Source: Cerrena zonata (lineage: Eukaryota > Basidiomycota > Agaricomycetes > Polyporales > Cerrenaceae). Taken from it: a DNA stretch of 64,000 bases. How positions within the stretch are numbered: position 1 is the first letter of the stretch; each line of letters begins with the position of its first letter. Below, piece by piece: positions 40,596-50,713 of the stretch. A program made the translations under genes and the position numbers. Location of the stretch: NCBI GenBank assembly GCA_038087015.1, contig JASBNA010000004.1, forward strand, positions 1,302,001-1,366,000, given 5' to 3'. The notes below the pieces were generated by a model, which ran no database searches, was not told the origin of the DNA, and saw only the letters and a program-made list of their open reading frames with translations.

Positions 40596-41576
40596 TTAGT
40601 ATTCAATATCCATAGCATCGTCGTCCGCGTGGTCATGAATCTCTTCGATGTGTAAATGCCCCCTCCCTATCTCCTCTCTGAATAATGACGACGCAACGGA
40701 GGGTTCCTCGATAATTGGAACATCTTCCGCCTCGATAGCATCGTCGTCCGCGACTCCGATCGAAGGTCCATACGATTCCCTTCGCTTCCGATGTGATTTA
40801 TGCGTTGGAGGTGATGGTGGTTCCTCCACGGTCGGAATGCTCAAGGGACGGAATAGGACTAAAGCTTTACTGGGATCTGAGCCCGAGTTGTGGAGAGGGG
40901 GTAATGAGTCGGATTGGCGGTTATTGAGACGTTTGAGGAGGAAGGAAGGGAGTGAGATGTGGAGAGGTGGTTCGTCTGTGTCGTCTTCTGTTCGCCGAGT
41001 TTCGGACGGGGGAGGTGGAGTGGAGGGAGGAGAGGGGCCGAGGTCTGTTATGACTATGCCTATAACACGAAGAATTAAATTCGATAATTCATAATGTAGA
41101 GAGGAGAACTCACGATCTTTCTCCGGTTCATACCACGAGTAGCCGACATTATCTACTGGAGCAGGTGGAATGTCAGCCGAAGGGATCTGTACCGGGTAAT
41201 GCATTTCCGCTTCATGTGAGGTGAAATTGACATTAGTTGGTACAAAGTTGGTGTTATATGAAGCATCAGAGAAGCTGCCACTAGCATGTGGCTGTGAGTA
41301 TGGTGTAGAAGACGACGCAACAGGAGGTACAGATGGCGTTTGAAGAGCGACAGAAGGGGTTAAGGATAGTTGAGAGAACCCGTGCTCCAGGTTGTCGCAT
41401 CGTCGACGTTTGGGTTTAGGTAGAGAAGCCATGTCCCTTTCCACAGTAGATGAAGAGGAGTGGGATAAGGGTGACTTGAGACCCTGGAGAACAAGGTCCG
41501 AGTCGTATTCGAGGGAGGTTTTACGTTTGAGAGTTGGGAGGCGGTACCAAGGATGCATGTGGAGTGCGGAAGCCAT
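40596..41576 (-). CDS. Unrecognised nuclear-type protein
   Basis: The frame runs from an ATG at 41576 to TAA at 40596. A canonical GT-AG intron of 54 bases (about 41059-41112) lies inside it without breaking the frame, so the product is either 308 or 326 residues. The N-terminus is basic (KPKRRRC, a likely nuclear localisation signal). The middle is Ser/Thr/Pro-rich with a WYEPEKDR segment, and the C-terminus is acidic (DHADDDAMDIEY). Several SP/TP sites occur. No domain is recognised. About 125 bp upstream is an ACGCGCGCGT word resembling E2F/MCB sites, so cell-cycle control is possible but unproven. Confidence 0.6.
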   Translation of the reverse strand: MASALHMHPWYRLPTLKRKTSLEYDSDLVLQGLKSPLSHSSSSTVERDMASLPKPKRRRCDNLEHGFSQLSLTPSVALQTPSVPPVASSSTPYSQPHASGSFSDASYNTNFVPTNVNFTSHEAEMHYPVQIPSADIPPAPVDNVGYSWYEPEKDREFSSLHYELSNLILRVIGIVITDLGPSPPSTPPPPSETRRTEDDTDEPPLHISLPSFLLKRLNNRQSDSLPPLHNSGSDPSKALVLFRPLSIPTVEEPPSPPTHKSHRKRRESYGPSIGVADDDAIEAEDVPIIEEPSVASSLFREEIGRGHLHIEEIHDHADDDAMDIEY

Positions 41577-42568
41577 CCTAGGATTGATTGCAATACGTGT
41601 ATACGGATATCAGTATGAGAGTGTGAATGTGATTTCGGGACACCGATGAGATGTTGGAGGGTAGAGATGCAGATGGTCTTGGGGAGAGTTTATAGATCAA
41701 CGCGCGCGTCGGGTAGAGTGCGAACTTTCCGGAAAGGTGACGAACCTTTCTATATTTGGCAAACGCCTTGACCCTCAGATCGAAGTTTGGTCCCGCGAAG
41801 TTTTGACAAGTTCTTCACTGCCTTTGAACTCTATCAACATGTGTATCGTATTCAGACTCTAAATAAAGGTCTTCTGCATACCGTATACCATTGCTATGAG
41901 ATAACCCATTTATCGATTCTGGTATATTATATAACAATTTATTCGTACCAGCTGTGTGCAGGGTAAACGCTGGTGGACCGTTCATAACATTCCAGAGTCT
42001 GTGCCAGAATGTCTATAGCTTCTAAGGCTCCAAAGCGCCTTCATAATCTCTTCACTATATCTACATAACTCGAGACCCATTTAGCCTAAGAGACCGTATC
42101 CCTCAGCTGTCTAGCGCGTTGCCGTCGGCGATTCGGACCCTGAGCCTTCATTTCAGCTTCCTTTCTTTTTAAAAAACCCTGGTAGGATCACGAACCAAGA
42201 CATCGCCATAAGATGGTGATACAAGATTGACAATGGAAACGTAATAACTACACTGTTGCCATACAAATCCAGACAAATCCGCCCGCCAGCTAAATTGCCG
42301 CAGCTACATTCCGATGCGTTCAGTCACGACTGAAGTCGTACCCCAATCATGGTCTATCGTTACCGCAGCGAATTAGAAGACAGATCTGCCTCGCCTTGCA
42401 GGGCGGCACATGTGATCGTACTCCTTCGGAATGGCTGTATGCAACACCGCCTCGCTGAACAGCAAATAGATGCTGGGCGCTGCGTACTCTAATATAACAT
42501 ATATAGGGACGCAACATGTACATGCACTCATAGAAAACCCCACATACTGCGGAGACAAAAAGAGCCTC
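41577..42568. other. Gene-free stretch, 992 bp
   Basis: It lies between two divergent starts. No gene or repeat is supported. The minus-strand frames near 42350-42670 are shadows of the lectin gene. Confidence 0.45.
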
Positions 42569-43182
42569 ATGATCATTCAACTCGACACGACATCCTTGCC
42601 CGATAGCAGCACCGCATCCACCATACCTGACGGCGACTACGTGATCTATAGTCGCGCTCTCAGTAACTTTGGTCAAAAACTTGCTATCTCGTTCAATGGA
42701 AATGATACATATGCAACGTTGAAGCCTCTAGGCTATTCGCAGGATCAGATAGTAGGTCAAGCTGTACTTACACAAGTCCTGTGTTCTTACTCTTTATAGT
42801 GGACCTTGAGAAATTACAATGGCAGGACTCTATCAGTTAGCCCTAGATGTAGCCTACACCTTCAGGCTGCATGGGGAAGCGAAGGTGTCAAAGTCATGCC
42901 TGAAGGGAATTATGTCTGGACGTTCACCAATAATGGCGAGGGATTCATGTACGTTGTCATCCATTTTGAGAACATATATCCGCTAATTTGCCTCGGTGTA
43001 CAGCATTCAAGATGGTGACATGACCAAATACTGGGGGGTGTCTTTTGCCAATTCGAGCACTAACGTAGGGATTCTGTATACTTAGAATGTGAATGTTTTG
43101 CATCTAATCGTTTCGTTCGCAGATTACCATCGGAGATGACGATGGTCAACCCGGACATAGGTGGATCTTGGAGAAACTCTAG
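42569..43182 (+). CDS. Beta-trefoil lectin, ricin-B/CCL2-like
   Basis: Small protein without a signal peptide, in four exons (first intron 42752-42799; others near 42951-43003 and 43066-43122). The pattern DGDYVIYSRAL, GQKLAISFNGND and TLKPLGYSQDQIW, then TLRNYNGRTLSV, NYVWTF and HRWILEKL is that of fungal ricin-B-type beta-trefoil lectins, of which CCL2 of Coprinopsis is the best known. Such cytosolic lectins bind glycans and often serve in defence against nematodes and insects. The sugar-binding residues cannot be assigned by eye. A protease inhibitor of the same fold is the main alternative. Stop TAG 43180. Confidence 0.65.
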
Positions 43183-43575
43183 GGTCATGTGTTATCCTGG
43201 AACGAATAAAGGAAATGGTATCGATGCTTGACATGTACGGAAAGAAGTCTCACAGCGGAATACAGTATGGATTTGACGTGATACGTTGTTGAGATTTGAG
43301 GCCGAGGAATAAGGAGTCGTTAACCTGAAACATGAGCAGTATCTATGACAGAGCATCGCACACCAACTTCCGAATGGCTCGGACCGTTCCGCGGAGATGC
43401 AGTCAGTGAGAGATCGTTACAGCCTCTTGGCTTCGTTTACAATGCGATCGAAATGCGCACGGCATATGTATTCCCAAAGCATGATGATAAAGACATAACA
43501 AGATGCATATTGCATGGCTGAAAACGAGGGTCGGAGATACACAAGCAGTACAGATGATGACAAGGAGCGAGTCGT
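43183..43575. other. Convergent 3' region
   Basis: About 390 bp between the lectin gene and RPS18; nothing else is seen. Confidence 0.5.
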
Positions 43576-44222
43576 TTAACCACGCTTCTTGGACACACCG
43601 ACGGTCTTTCCACGACGACCTGTGATTTCATGATAAGTATAATCCCAAATTGCAAAACACAGTAGAGAAACGAACCGGTGGTCTTCGTGTGCTGACCCCT
43701 GACCCGCAGGCCCCAGAAATGTCTCAGACCACGGTGAGCACGAATCTTCTTCAATCGCTCGAGATCGTCACGGAGCTTGGAGTCAACACCGTTGGACAAG
43801 ATTTGCGAGTTCTTGCCATCGACGATATCACGTTGCCTGTTCAAGAACCATACGGGGATCTTGAATTGGGTGGGGTTTTGAATGATGGTGACGATACGCT
43901 CGAGTTCGTCGGAGTTGAGCTCTCCAGCCCTGTATACACCAAACTGGTTTAGAAACAGGAAGCAGTTGGTTGGGTATGCAAGACGGACCTTTTGTTGAGG
44001 TCGACATCGGCCTTCTTGCAGACCAAGTTGGCGTATCGACGACCGACACCCTTGATCTCGGTCATAGCGTACATAACTTTCCTCTTACCGTCGACATTGG
44101 TGTTGAGAAGACGCAGAATGTGCTAAAATAGCCCAGAGTATAAGTTTCATTTCTTGGTATATTCTAATAGTTCCATTACGCACCTGGAATTGCTGGTGGG
44201 GTTCCGGGACGTGGAGAGACAT
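43576..44222 (-). CDS. RPS18: Ribosomal protein uS13 (RPS18), 40S subunit
   Basis: Protein of the head of the small ribosomal subunit, at the subunit interface. From the ATG at 44222 the first exon encodes [13 protein letters not shown], then across introns come [36 protein letters not shown] (core [12 protein letters not shown]), [29 protein letters not shown] and the C-terminal [24 protein letters not shown] (core). The end [13 protein letters not shown] is conserved. A leader exon ending AGAAACG at about 44432 and an acceptor near 44254 suggest a 5' UTR intron of about 180 bp. It is divergent from REI1 with 456 bp between start codons. Confidence 0.95.
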
Positions 44223-44678
44223 GTTGGAGTGGTCGGAAACGAGAGTTTGTCTATAGAAACAAGGGAAGAGGCGTAAAGTCAGAATCGAGTCCATCCACAG
44301 TCACAAGCATTCATCCATCAGCCAATCCACCCATCCACCTCTCTCCACCACGGATTTGAAGCCCCAGACCATCCAAAACATCTCGTCCTTGGTCGTAGTT
44401 CACACCAGCAGCATTTCGGGATAAGTACTCACCGTTTCTCTTGAGGATGTCGTTCGCTGTGCCCGACAGTGAGCTCTTCAAACTCGCAGGGGCGCCATAG
44501 ATTCAGACTCCGCTCCCAAATAAGGTATCTCCCATCAGTCGTGATCGAGAATTGGGCGCTTGATCAGTCATCTTTCCCCGTTTCCGAAATCCTAACCGAC
44601 TCAGAGCAAGTGCATTTATAAACCCTCTGCTCTTTCCCCTGCAACCTAGAAACTACACATCCTGCATAATCGCCAACC
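44223..44678. promoter_or_regulatory. Divergent region between RPS18 and REI1
   Basis: 456 bp between start codons of a ribosomal protein gene and a 60S-maturation gene. Part of it (about 44254-44433) is probably an intron in the RPS18 leader. No box C/D snoRNA pattern could be established in that intron. Confidence 0.5.
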
Positions 44679-46209
44679 ATGGAAGACAACGGATCGGGAC
44701 AAAACTTGTTCACTTGCCTGTCATGTGCTATTGCATTCTTCTCAGCCGAGGACCAAAGTATGTTTAGATTCAATATATTTTAAGCAAATGCGGAAATAAA
44801 GCTAAACTCAAACATTCTTAGGGGTCCACTACCGGTCTGATCACCATAGGTACAATATGAAACGTCGAGTTGCGGGGTTAGCTCCTGTCAGCGCCGAGAT
44901 TTTCACCCAGAAAGTACTTGATCGTCAAGCGGAGACTGCGATTATGACTTCACCGAAGGGATTGTCTTGCGCTCCTTGCGGGTGAGTGCCGCCAATTATT
45001 TTCTCAAAATACCGTTTTTAATGGTATTTTTAGCAAGAGTTATACTACTGAGGGTGCCTACCGATCACATCTAAGCTCCAAAAAGCACAAGGAGAACGAA
45101 ATCAAGGCCGCGAAGAAAGCTGCCGAACCTAAACAAGATGTCCTTACAGAACTTCCCTCAGCTTCCACCTCTGCTCAAGAACCAGAGAAAGAGCACCCCG
45201 CTCCTGCTGCCGGTGTGTCACTTCTTGTCGACGCCGAAGCAACCGAAGAAGATGTCGAACGAACGATCGACGAGAAGATTGCTGCTGCTCGTGCTCGTCT
45301 CTCCTCTGCACAATGTCTCTTCTGTCCCACAACATCCCTGACACTAGATGAGAATCTGGTTCATATGTCTACCGCACATTCGTTCTTCATCCCCGATACC
45401 GATTACCTTGACAATCTCACTGGACTGCTCACTTACCTCGGAGAAAAAATCGCGGTCGGCAATGTCTGCATTTACTGCGATGCAGAATTCCGTACTTTGG
45501 ATGCTGTTAGGAGACACATGCTCGACAAGGGTCATTGCAAGATTGCCTACGACACTGATCTTCAGAGACTTGAAGTTTCCGATTTCTACGACTTCACAAC
45601 GTCGTACCCTGATGCGGAAAAGAGGGCAGCCAAGATCGCAGAACGGAAGAGGAGAGAAGAGGAGGGAGAGGTCGAAGAGTGGGAAGATATGTCGGATGAC
45701 GGTGAAGAGGCCGATGAAGTCGTTGAGATTTCTGAGGATGACGACTCGGAGATCGACCCTGAGGAGTATAATGCGCGATTAGGTGACACACCCTACGAGC
45801 TCATCCTTCCTTCGGGCACGAAGGTTTCCCATCGTCACGTTCAAGGCCACCACCGAACTTCGCACCTCGTTACGCTGCGGAGAACACGACCGGGTGAAGA
45901 AGCTTCAGCTGTGGCTGAACTCCGTAAAGCGCTCGGTGAAAAGAACAGCTCGCTTGTGCCCACCAAAGGTGGTTTCGGAGCGTTTGGTTCTGGTATGCAA
46001 CTTATCAAGGCTAGAAACGCTGGTGAGGCGAGGGAAGCTGGTAGACATGTCAGGGAGTTCAGAGATATGAACCGGAGGGAGCAGTTCAAGACAAAGGTTG
46101 GCTTCAGGCACAATAGCCAGAAGCACTTCCGTGACCCGTTGCTTCAGGTGTGTACAACGATATTTTCTAATCGTTATACATCGATGCTGACCCATACCTT
46201 CTGTAGTGA
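44679..46209 (+). CDS. REI1: REI1-type zinc-finger factor for 60S maturation
   Basis: Cytoplasmic factor that helps release and recycle shuttling proteins from pre-60S particles (yeast Rei1/Reh1, human ZNF622). Four C2H2 fingers are visible: FTCLSCAIAF...HYRSDHH, LSCAPCGKSYTTEGAYRSHLSSKKH (core CAPCGKSY), CLFCPTTSLTLDENLVHMSTAH (core) and CIYCDAEFRTLDAVRRHMLDKGH (core). An acidic stretch (residues about 300-335) and the conserved C-terminal GTKVSHRHV and VGFRHNSQKHFRDPLLQ follow. Introns fall after the first finger and inside the second. The last intron (from 46149) leaves only the stop codon TGA (46207-46209) in the final exon. Confidence 0.93.
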
Positions 46210-46404
46210 TTTCTGTGGTTCATACCACATACGTTTGCTTCGCTTATCCTGTAGAGTATATCACCTGTATAACATATATCGTTGGCCGTTCAGCCGAGAG
46301 ATGTATCCATGATGTTCAACGTTATGCCGGGCAGTCATCGAAACGAAGGATTCTCGGGCACCCGATGAGAAAAATGATCGGTATTTGCAGAACGATAAAT
46401 ACAT

Positions 46405-47028
46405 CTATGACTTGTCGCCCTTCACCAAAAGGTCGCTGAAGTCAACACTGGTTCCAACGGCCTGTACATGAGGAGAATACTGCTCGAAAGCCCTAATAGA
46501 AACACACAGATATTACGTTAGCCCAAGTCGCAAAGCGTACAGTACACAATTGTTCAGAAACAAGAGACGCACTGAGGGAATCTGTAACGGTGAACTGGTG
46601 GCGGCTTGGCACTAGCGACCAGCAGACTGTCTGTCTGAGCCTCAGCAGTGAGTGCAAGATGCTTGCCGTTGAGCTTTGCCCAGTATTCTGAGGGTGTTTG
46701 ATACTGAGCAAGGGCGCGGGTGAAGTAGTTATCTTCGTTGGGTGAAGGAGCGAATTTGTAGAAGCCTGCCGCTAGCAAACCGGCGAGAACAAATCTACGC
46801 CATATTGGCGAGGAGAAGTCTATAAGTAATGTTAGATGCAAGATATCAGTAAATATTCGAATGCAACAAGGTATACACACCTTCACGAGGAAAAGCAACA
46901 GAGTCGGCAGAGTGAGTGTCATGATGATGGTCATGCTCCCCAGCATGATGTGAGGCAGGCCTGGATGTGATCATAGGCCTGCAAAGCCCTTTCAGGCGTA
47001 CAGAACGACTCGCCCTCGCCAGCGACAT
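46405..47028 (-). CDS. Mitochondrial membrane protein, probable complex I accessory subunit
   Basis: The N-terminus (MSLARASRSVRLKGL) is a typical mitochondrial presequence. A His-rich segment (HHAGEHDHHHDTH), a hydrophobic span WRRFVLAGLLAAGFYKFAP and a soluble part NYFTRALAQYQTPSEYWAKLN (core) follow, ending in HRYRFPQAFEQYSPHV. This layout is that of the fungal NADH:ubiquinone oxidoreductase '17.8 kDa' accessory subunit, as I recall it, and the assignment is tentative. Two introns are seen. The divergent neighbour starts 262 bp away. Confidence 0.6.
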
Positions 47029-47289
47029 ATTCGAGTTTGAGTTCTGGAGTTAGACGTGAGGGTGCTTGACGTTCACAACCTGAAAGGGATCGAGGTGGGC
47101 ATTACGTAATACGAGGCGTCCCGATGAGGCAAGTGCTGTTGAAACTTCCCAACCAACCAGCTCTTTCCTATTCACTTCCACCATCATTTCCGTCTTCTCA
47201 ACTGGTTTGAGGGGCATATTCCGTATTCTATTAATCACTTTAATCGCTACTGTCACATACAGCTACTATTACGCAAGAGGATACTAATC

Positions 47290-47769
47290 ATGGCTACTTC
47301 GTTCAACCCCTACATGTTATCCCTGGATATACCAAAGTCTCCTCTGATTTCCGACGAAGAACTAACACGCAAGATGGAAGCCGCTGGGATCTCTAGGCCT
47401 TTACCGACACTATCTTTCGCTTCTTCAAGCCCTGTACCTACCTCGGCGGGCAACACTCCCGTGAAATGTACCACCATCACATCGTTTAGCTCAATCTCAA
47501 GTGTACCATCTGTTCGAGACAAAAGTCTTCCGCCTATTCCCCGGATACCTTCGAAACAAATAATCTCGCTGCTAGAACTACTAGAACGTATGGACGACGA
47601 TGTCTCCAAGGAAGTCCACCGGGTGCAAGAAAGCGTCAAAGAGGCTTACGAGATGATTCAAGAATACGTTCAGGCAAGAGACGCTAGGATGAATCGGTTG
47701 GAAACGAGGAGGATCAAGCAGAAGAGCGAGACGAAGGGTGTTGGGGACGAGTTTTGGCTGAATGCATAG
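47290..47769 (+). CDS. Small unrecognised coiled-coil protein
   Basis: Single-exon frame of 159 residues from an ATG, with a Ser/Pro-rich first half and a helical second half (LLELLERMDDDVSKEVHRVQ and ESVKEAYEMIQEYVQARDAR) with heptad-like spacing, suggesting a coiled coil. No family is recognised. It ends near the convergent DUF1279 gene (stop 282 bp away). Confidence 0.6.
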   Translation: MATSFNPYMLSLDIPKSPLISDEELTRKMEAAGISRPLPTLSFASSSPVPTSAGNTPVKCTTITSFSSISSVPSVRDKSLPPIPRIPSKQIISLLELLERMDDDVSKEVHRVQESVKEAYEMIQEYVQARDARMNRLETRRIKQKSETKGVGDEFWLNA

Positions 47770-48051
47770 TACACGAATTGTTTGGAATCCGACTATCATG
47801 ATCATGTCCAGATTTACGCCGCAATACTCATCCGAAGAATAATGTTGTCAGGTTTCAAGATGTAATTGTTTCGGCCTGAGTGATAGCATACAAATGGATT
47901 GGGCACAAGATTTCCGCATGAATTGTGACTGAGGTGGGTGTGGGCCGACATTATGCAAATAGTTAATAGTCTAGTGGCGTGAATATAGGTAAGATTTAAA
48001 AGTCGGTCTAAGACGATGGTTGCATACCTAGATATACCATAAGACGACTCT

Positions 48052-48693
48052 CTACTGCCGTCTATCCCTCATCTTCTCGCGCATCTCATGAACCGCCCGT
48101 TTCGTACCAGCACCGCCTGCCCACCCTCGCTGTCTTAGCCAACCGACCAATCTCGGTGTGAACGCCGCTGTAAGGCCAACCCGAACGGGCAAGAATATTG
48201 TTTTGTGAATAGTGTATGCCAGGACAAGCATGGCATAAAGTCCTTCATGGCCGCCACTGCCTGCGTGAGAGTTGGCGACATCCATGTCCTCCCTGCCGGG
48301 CTCGGGCGGCTTAGAGTTAAGGAGACCAAAGACGGCATCTTTAATAGATGATGCTACACGCGAGACGTGCTCTGCACCGAGGACATTTACGGCACCGAAA
48401 GCGACGGTGAAGTCGACGGCAGAGAGGATGAAGTAGACCCCTAATGCATACCAGCCGTATGACTTTATCAGGTGCTTTAAACGCTGTGTAAGGGTTGCGC
48501 CTGGCGGAAGTTTGTAAGACTCGGGATCTGGAGGCGACGGTGACCGTTGGGGTGAGGAGTGTGTAAGACGATGTCGGGGTCGTAGCGGAGAGAGAGCTGG
48601 AGGTAGACGGCCAGCAATGGGTAGGAGGGGTCGTGATACACGGGGAAAGATGGCCCGTATGAGAGGGAAGCGGAGGATTATGTTGCGAACCAT
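48052..48693 (-). CDS. DUF1279 mitochondrial protein (FAM210/Nat2-like)
   Basis: The start at 48693 gives an Arg-rich, hydrophobic mitochondrial presequence (MVRNIILRFPLIRAIFPRVS). The DUF1279 block follows: TQRLKHLIKSYGWYALGVYF, then SAVDFTVAFGAVNVLGAEHV with transmembrane character, a loop, and YAMLVLAYTIHKTIFLPVRV, a second hydrophobic span. The C-terminus is basic (KRAVHEMREKMRDRRQ). In animals FAM210 proteins sit in mitochondrial membranes and affect translation; the fungal role is not known. The frame is open upstream, but the 75 extra residues look like leader. No intron is needed. Confidence 0.8.
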   Translation of the reverse strand: MVRNIILRFPLIRAIFPRVSRPLLPIAGRLPPALSPLRPRHRLTHSSPQRSPSPPDPESYKLPPGATLTQRLKHLIKSYGWYALGVYFILSAVDFTVAFGAVNVLGAEHVSRVASSIKDAVFGLLNSKPPEPGREDMDVANSHAGSGGHEGLYAMLVLAYTIHKTIFLPVRVGLTAAFTPRLVGWLRQRGWAGGAGTKRAVHEMREKMRDRRQ

Positions 48694-48935
48694 ACAGTAT
48701 GATGTAGATGGGGTGTTGAGAGAATTAGTGGACTCGTTTTCAGAACCTGTACCCTCGGTGGCAAGAATGAAATTGTTGACGTCGTTGGTCGGCACAGGAC
48801 TGAGCGGGAGAGGCGGGCCGCGGGGGCCGTGCTGAAACAAGTTTTTGGATGAATCGATCGAAGAAAGTTGGGATGGACAAAGTTGAGAGACTCGCATTAG
48901 TAGGCAGTGGGCATCCATCTCCTCCTCCTCTTCTT

Positions 48936-48986
48936 ATGCATTCAGCCTTCCTCCGCTCTCACTTCGCCGCCTCTCGCCCTCGATAG
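48936..48986 (+). other. uORF in the AdoMet decarboxylase leader
   Basis: An ATG at 48936 opens a 16-codon frame (MHSAFLRSHFAASRPR) ending in TAG at 48984-48986, 20 bases before the main ATG. Short uORFs that respond to polyamines control this enzyme in animals and plants. Presence in the mRNA is not proven. Confidence 0.5.
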
Positions 48987-49006
48987 CATCCCCATAATTT
49001 ATTATC

Positions 49007-50400
49007 ATGGCCGATCACGACGATCACCCGCCTTCAGGGCCTTTCGAGGGTCCAGAGAAGCTCCTTGAAGTTTGGTTCACCCCCTCCCCCGCACACATCC
49101 CCGACGCGACTTCTGTCACCGATGGCAAGTTTGGCCTCAGAAAGGTGCCCAGAGCCGTCTGGGAAGCCATGCTTGACATAGTCAAATGCAAAATCCTCTC
49201 AGTGATCGAAGGCACCGAAATGGATGCTTACCTTCTTAGGCGAGTCATTATTGCCATTGCTGTTGTGTGCAATCACGTCATTTTCGTGAGCTGACTTGGA
49301 TTTCTATATAATCTAGTGAATCGTCTTTCTTCGTCTCGCCCCACCGTCTCATTCTCAAGACTTGCGGGACGACCCTCAACCTCCTCGGCCTTCCCCGCAT
49401 TCTCGATGTAGCCAGAGAATATGGATTCCCTTCCGTTTATCGTTGCTTCTACTCCAGAAAAGCCTTCATGTTTCCTGAACTTCAAGAAGGCCCTCATCGA
49501 GACTGGAAAGCCGAAGTTGAGTATCTAGACAACATTTTCCCCGACGGTGCCGCCTATACCATTGGAAAGGTCAATGGCGACCATTGGCTACTGTACATCA
49601 CATCCCCAGGGGAGGACCTCACCATCACCGCCCACAATTCCCCTGTCATTCATGCACAGTCCCTTTCCGAGGCTGATGAAGAACCCGGCGCGAGCATTCC
49701 TCCCCATGAGCTCACGCAAGATTACACTATCGAGATATTGATGCAGAACCTATCACCATCTGCCCGTCAAACCTTCTACACTACCGAGGAACTTTCCGAG
49801 GATTCCGAAAATACACCTTCCTCACATGCACAGGGTCTATCGTCATCGTTGGGAATAACCGACCTATTCCCGACCCAGTTCACCACCTTAGATGCCTACT
49901 CGTTCACACCCTGTGGATACTCTTCTAATGCCCTCGTTCGATGGCGAGAAGATGCAGGAAAGGAACCTAACCATAACGGTGAAGGTTATTATACCATTCA
50001 CGTCACTCCAGAGGAAGGCTGGTCCTATGCCAGTTTCGAATGTAACGTCCCCCTCTCCACTCATCCCACCTCTTCCCATTCTCGCATCCCCGACTTGAAA
50101 ACACTCATTCGTCGTGTCGTGAACATCTTCCAACCAGGAAAACTTACTTTGACACTCTTCATCTCGAGCGAGGACAATGCGAACATCGAAGAAGAGGAGG
50201 GCGAGACTGCAGTCGAGCGAGCACAGAGAGTCTTCAAGTCTGCTCTGACACTCCCTCCATTCGTTGGGAAGGAATCAGGGAGAGAGACCCCCAAGGAAAA
50301 CGGACAGTCCTTCTCTGGGATGTACAGACGAACGGACAAAATCAACTACGAGTTTGGTGGATACGATCTTGCGTTTGCTAGTTTCGAACTTCGATCGTGA
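49007..50400 (+). CDS. SPE2: S-adenosylmethionine decarboxylase proenzyme
   Basis: This enzyme decarboxylates S-adenosylmethionine to supply the aminopropyl group for spermidine and spermine. Two exons give 438 residues. The N-terminus GPFEGPEKLLEVWF is typical. The proenzyme cleavage site ESS (GAA TCG TCT, 49318-49326), where the first Ser becomes the pyruvoyl group, sits right after the intron and is followed by FFVSPHRLILKTCGTT. Further conserved parts are YSRKAFMFPELQEGPH, FPDGAAYTIGKVNGDHWLLY (core) and CGYSSNALV. The intron must be 49240-49316, starting GCGAGT: a GC-AG intron. The only nearby GT donor (49244) would create a stop. A CTGAC branch point lies at about 49291. Divergent from the DUF1279 gene. 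Confidence 0.93.
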
Positions 50401-50713
50401 TGTCATTTCTGCAGCTCGTGTAGGTGGACATTGTATTGATGGATGGTGTCAGCGCGGGGAACGAAAAGACTGACACTGATGACCTCATGAAATTTCCGGC
50501 TTCGAATCCTATGTAACACCTTTCTCTCTCTTAGACAGTGTTGTCTCTGTACCCAGTTACTACCTCCGGACTGCTTTGCTTTCAAACCAAAAGTACTAAT
50601 GATACGCTGTGTTCATATAAACTATACTTATACACCAGATCGTGTGGATACTAAGTACAAATCGCCAGACCAAAGAGTCCGTGAAAACGAATAAATCATC
50701 ACAAAAGTCCTGA

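Noticed and set aside
44254..44433. snoRNA in the leader intron of RPS18
   Set aside because: Words resembling C and D boxes occur, but no proper box pair with a terminal stem could be found.
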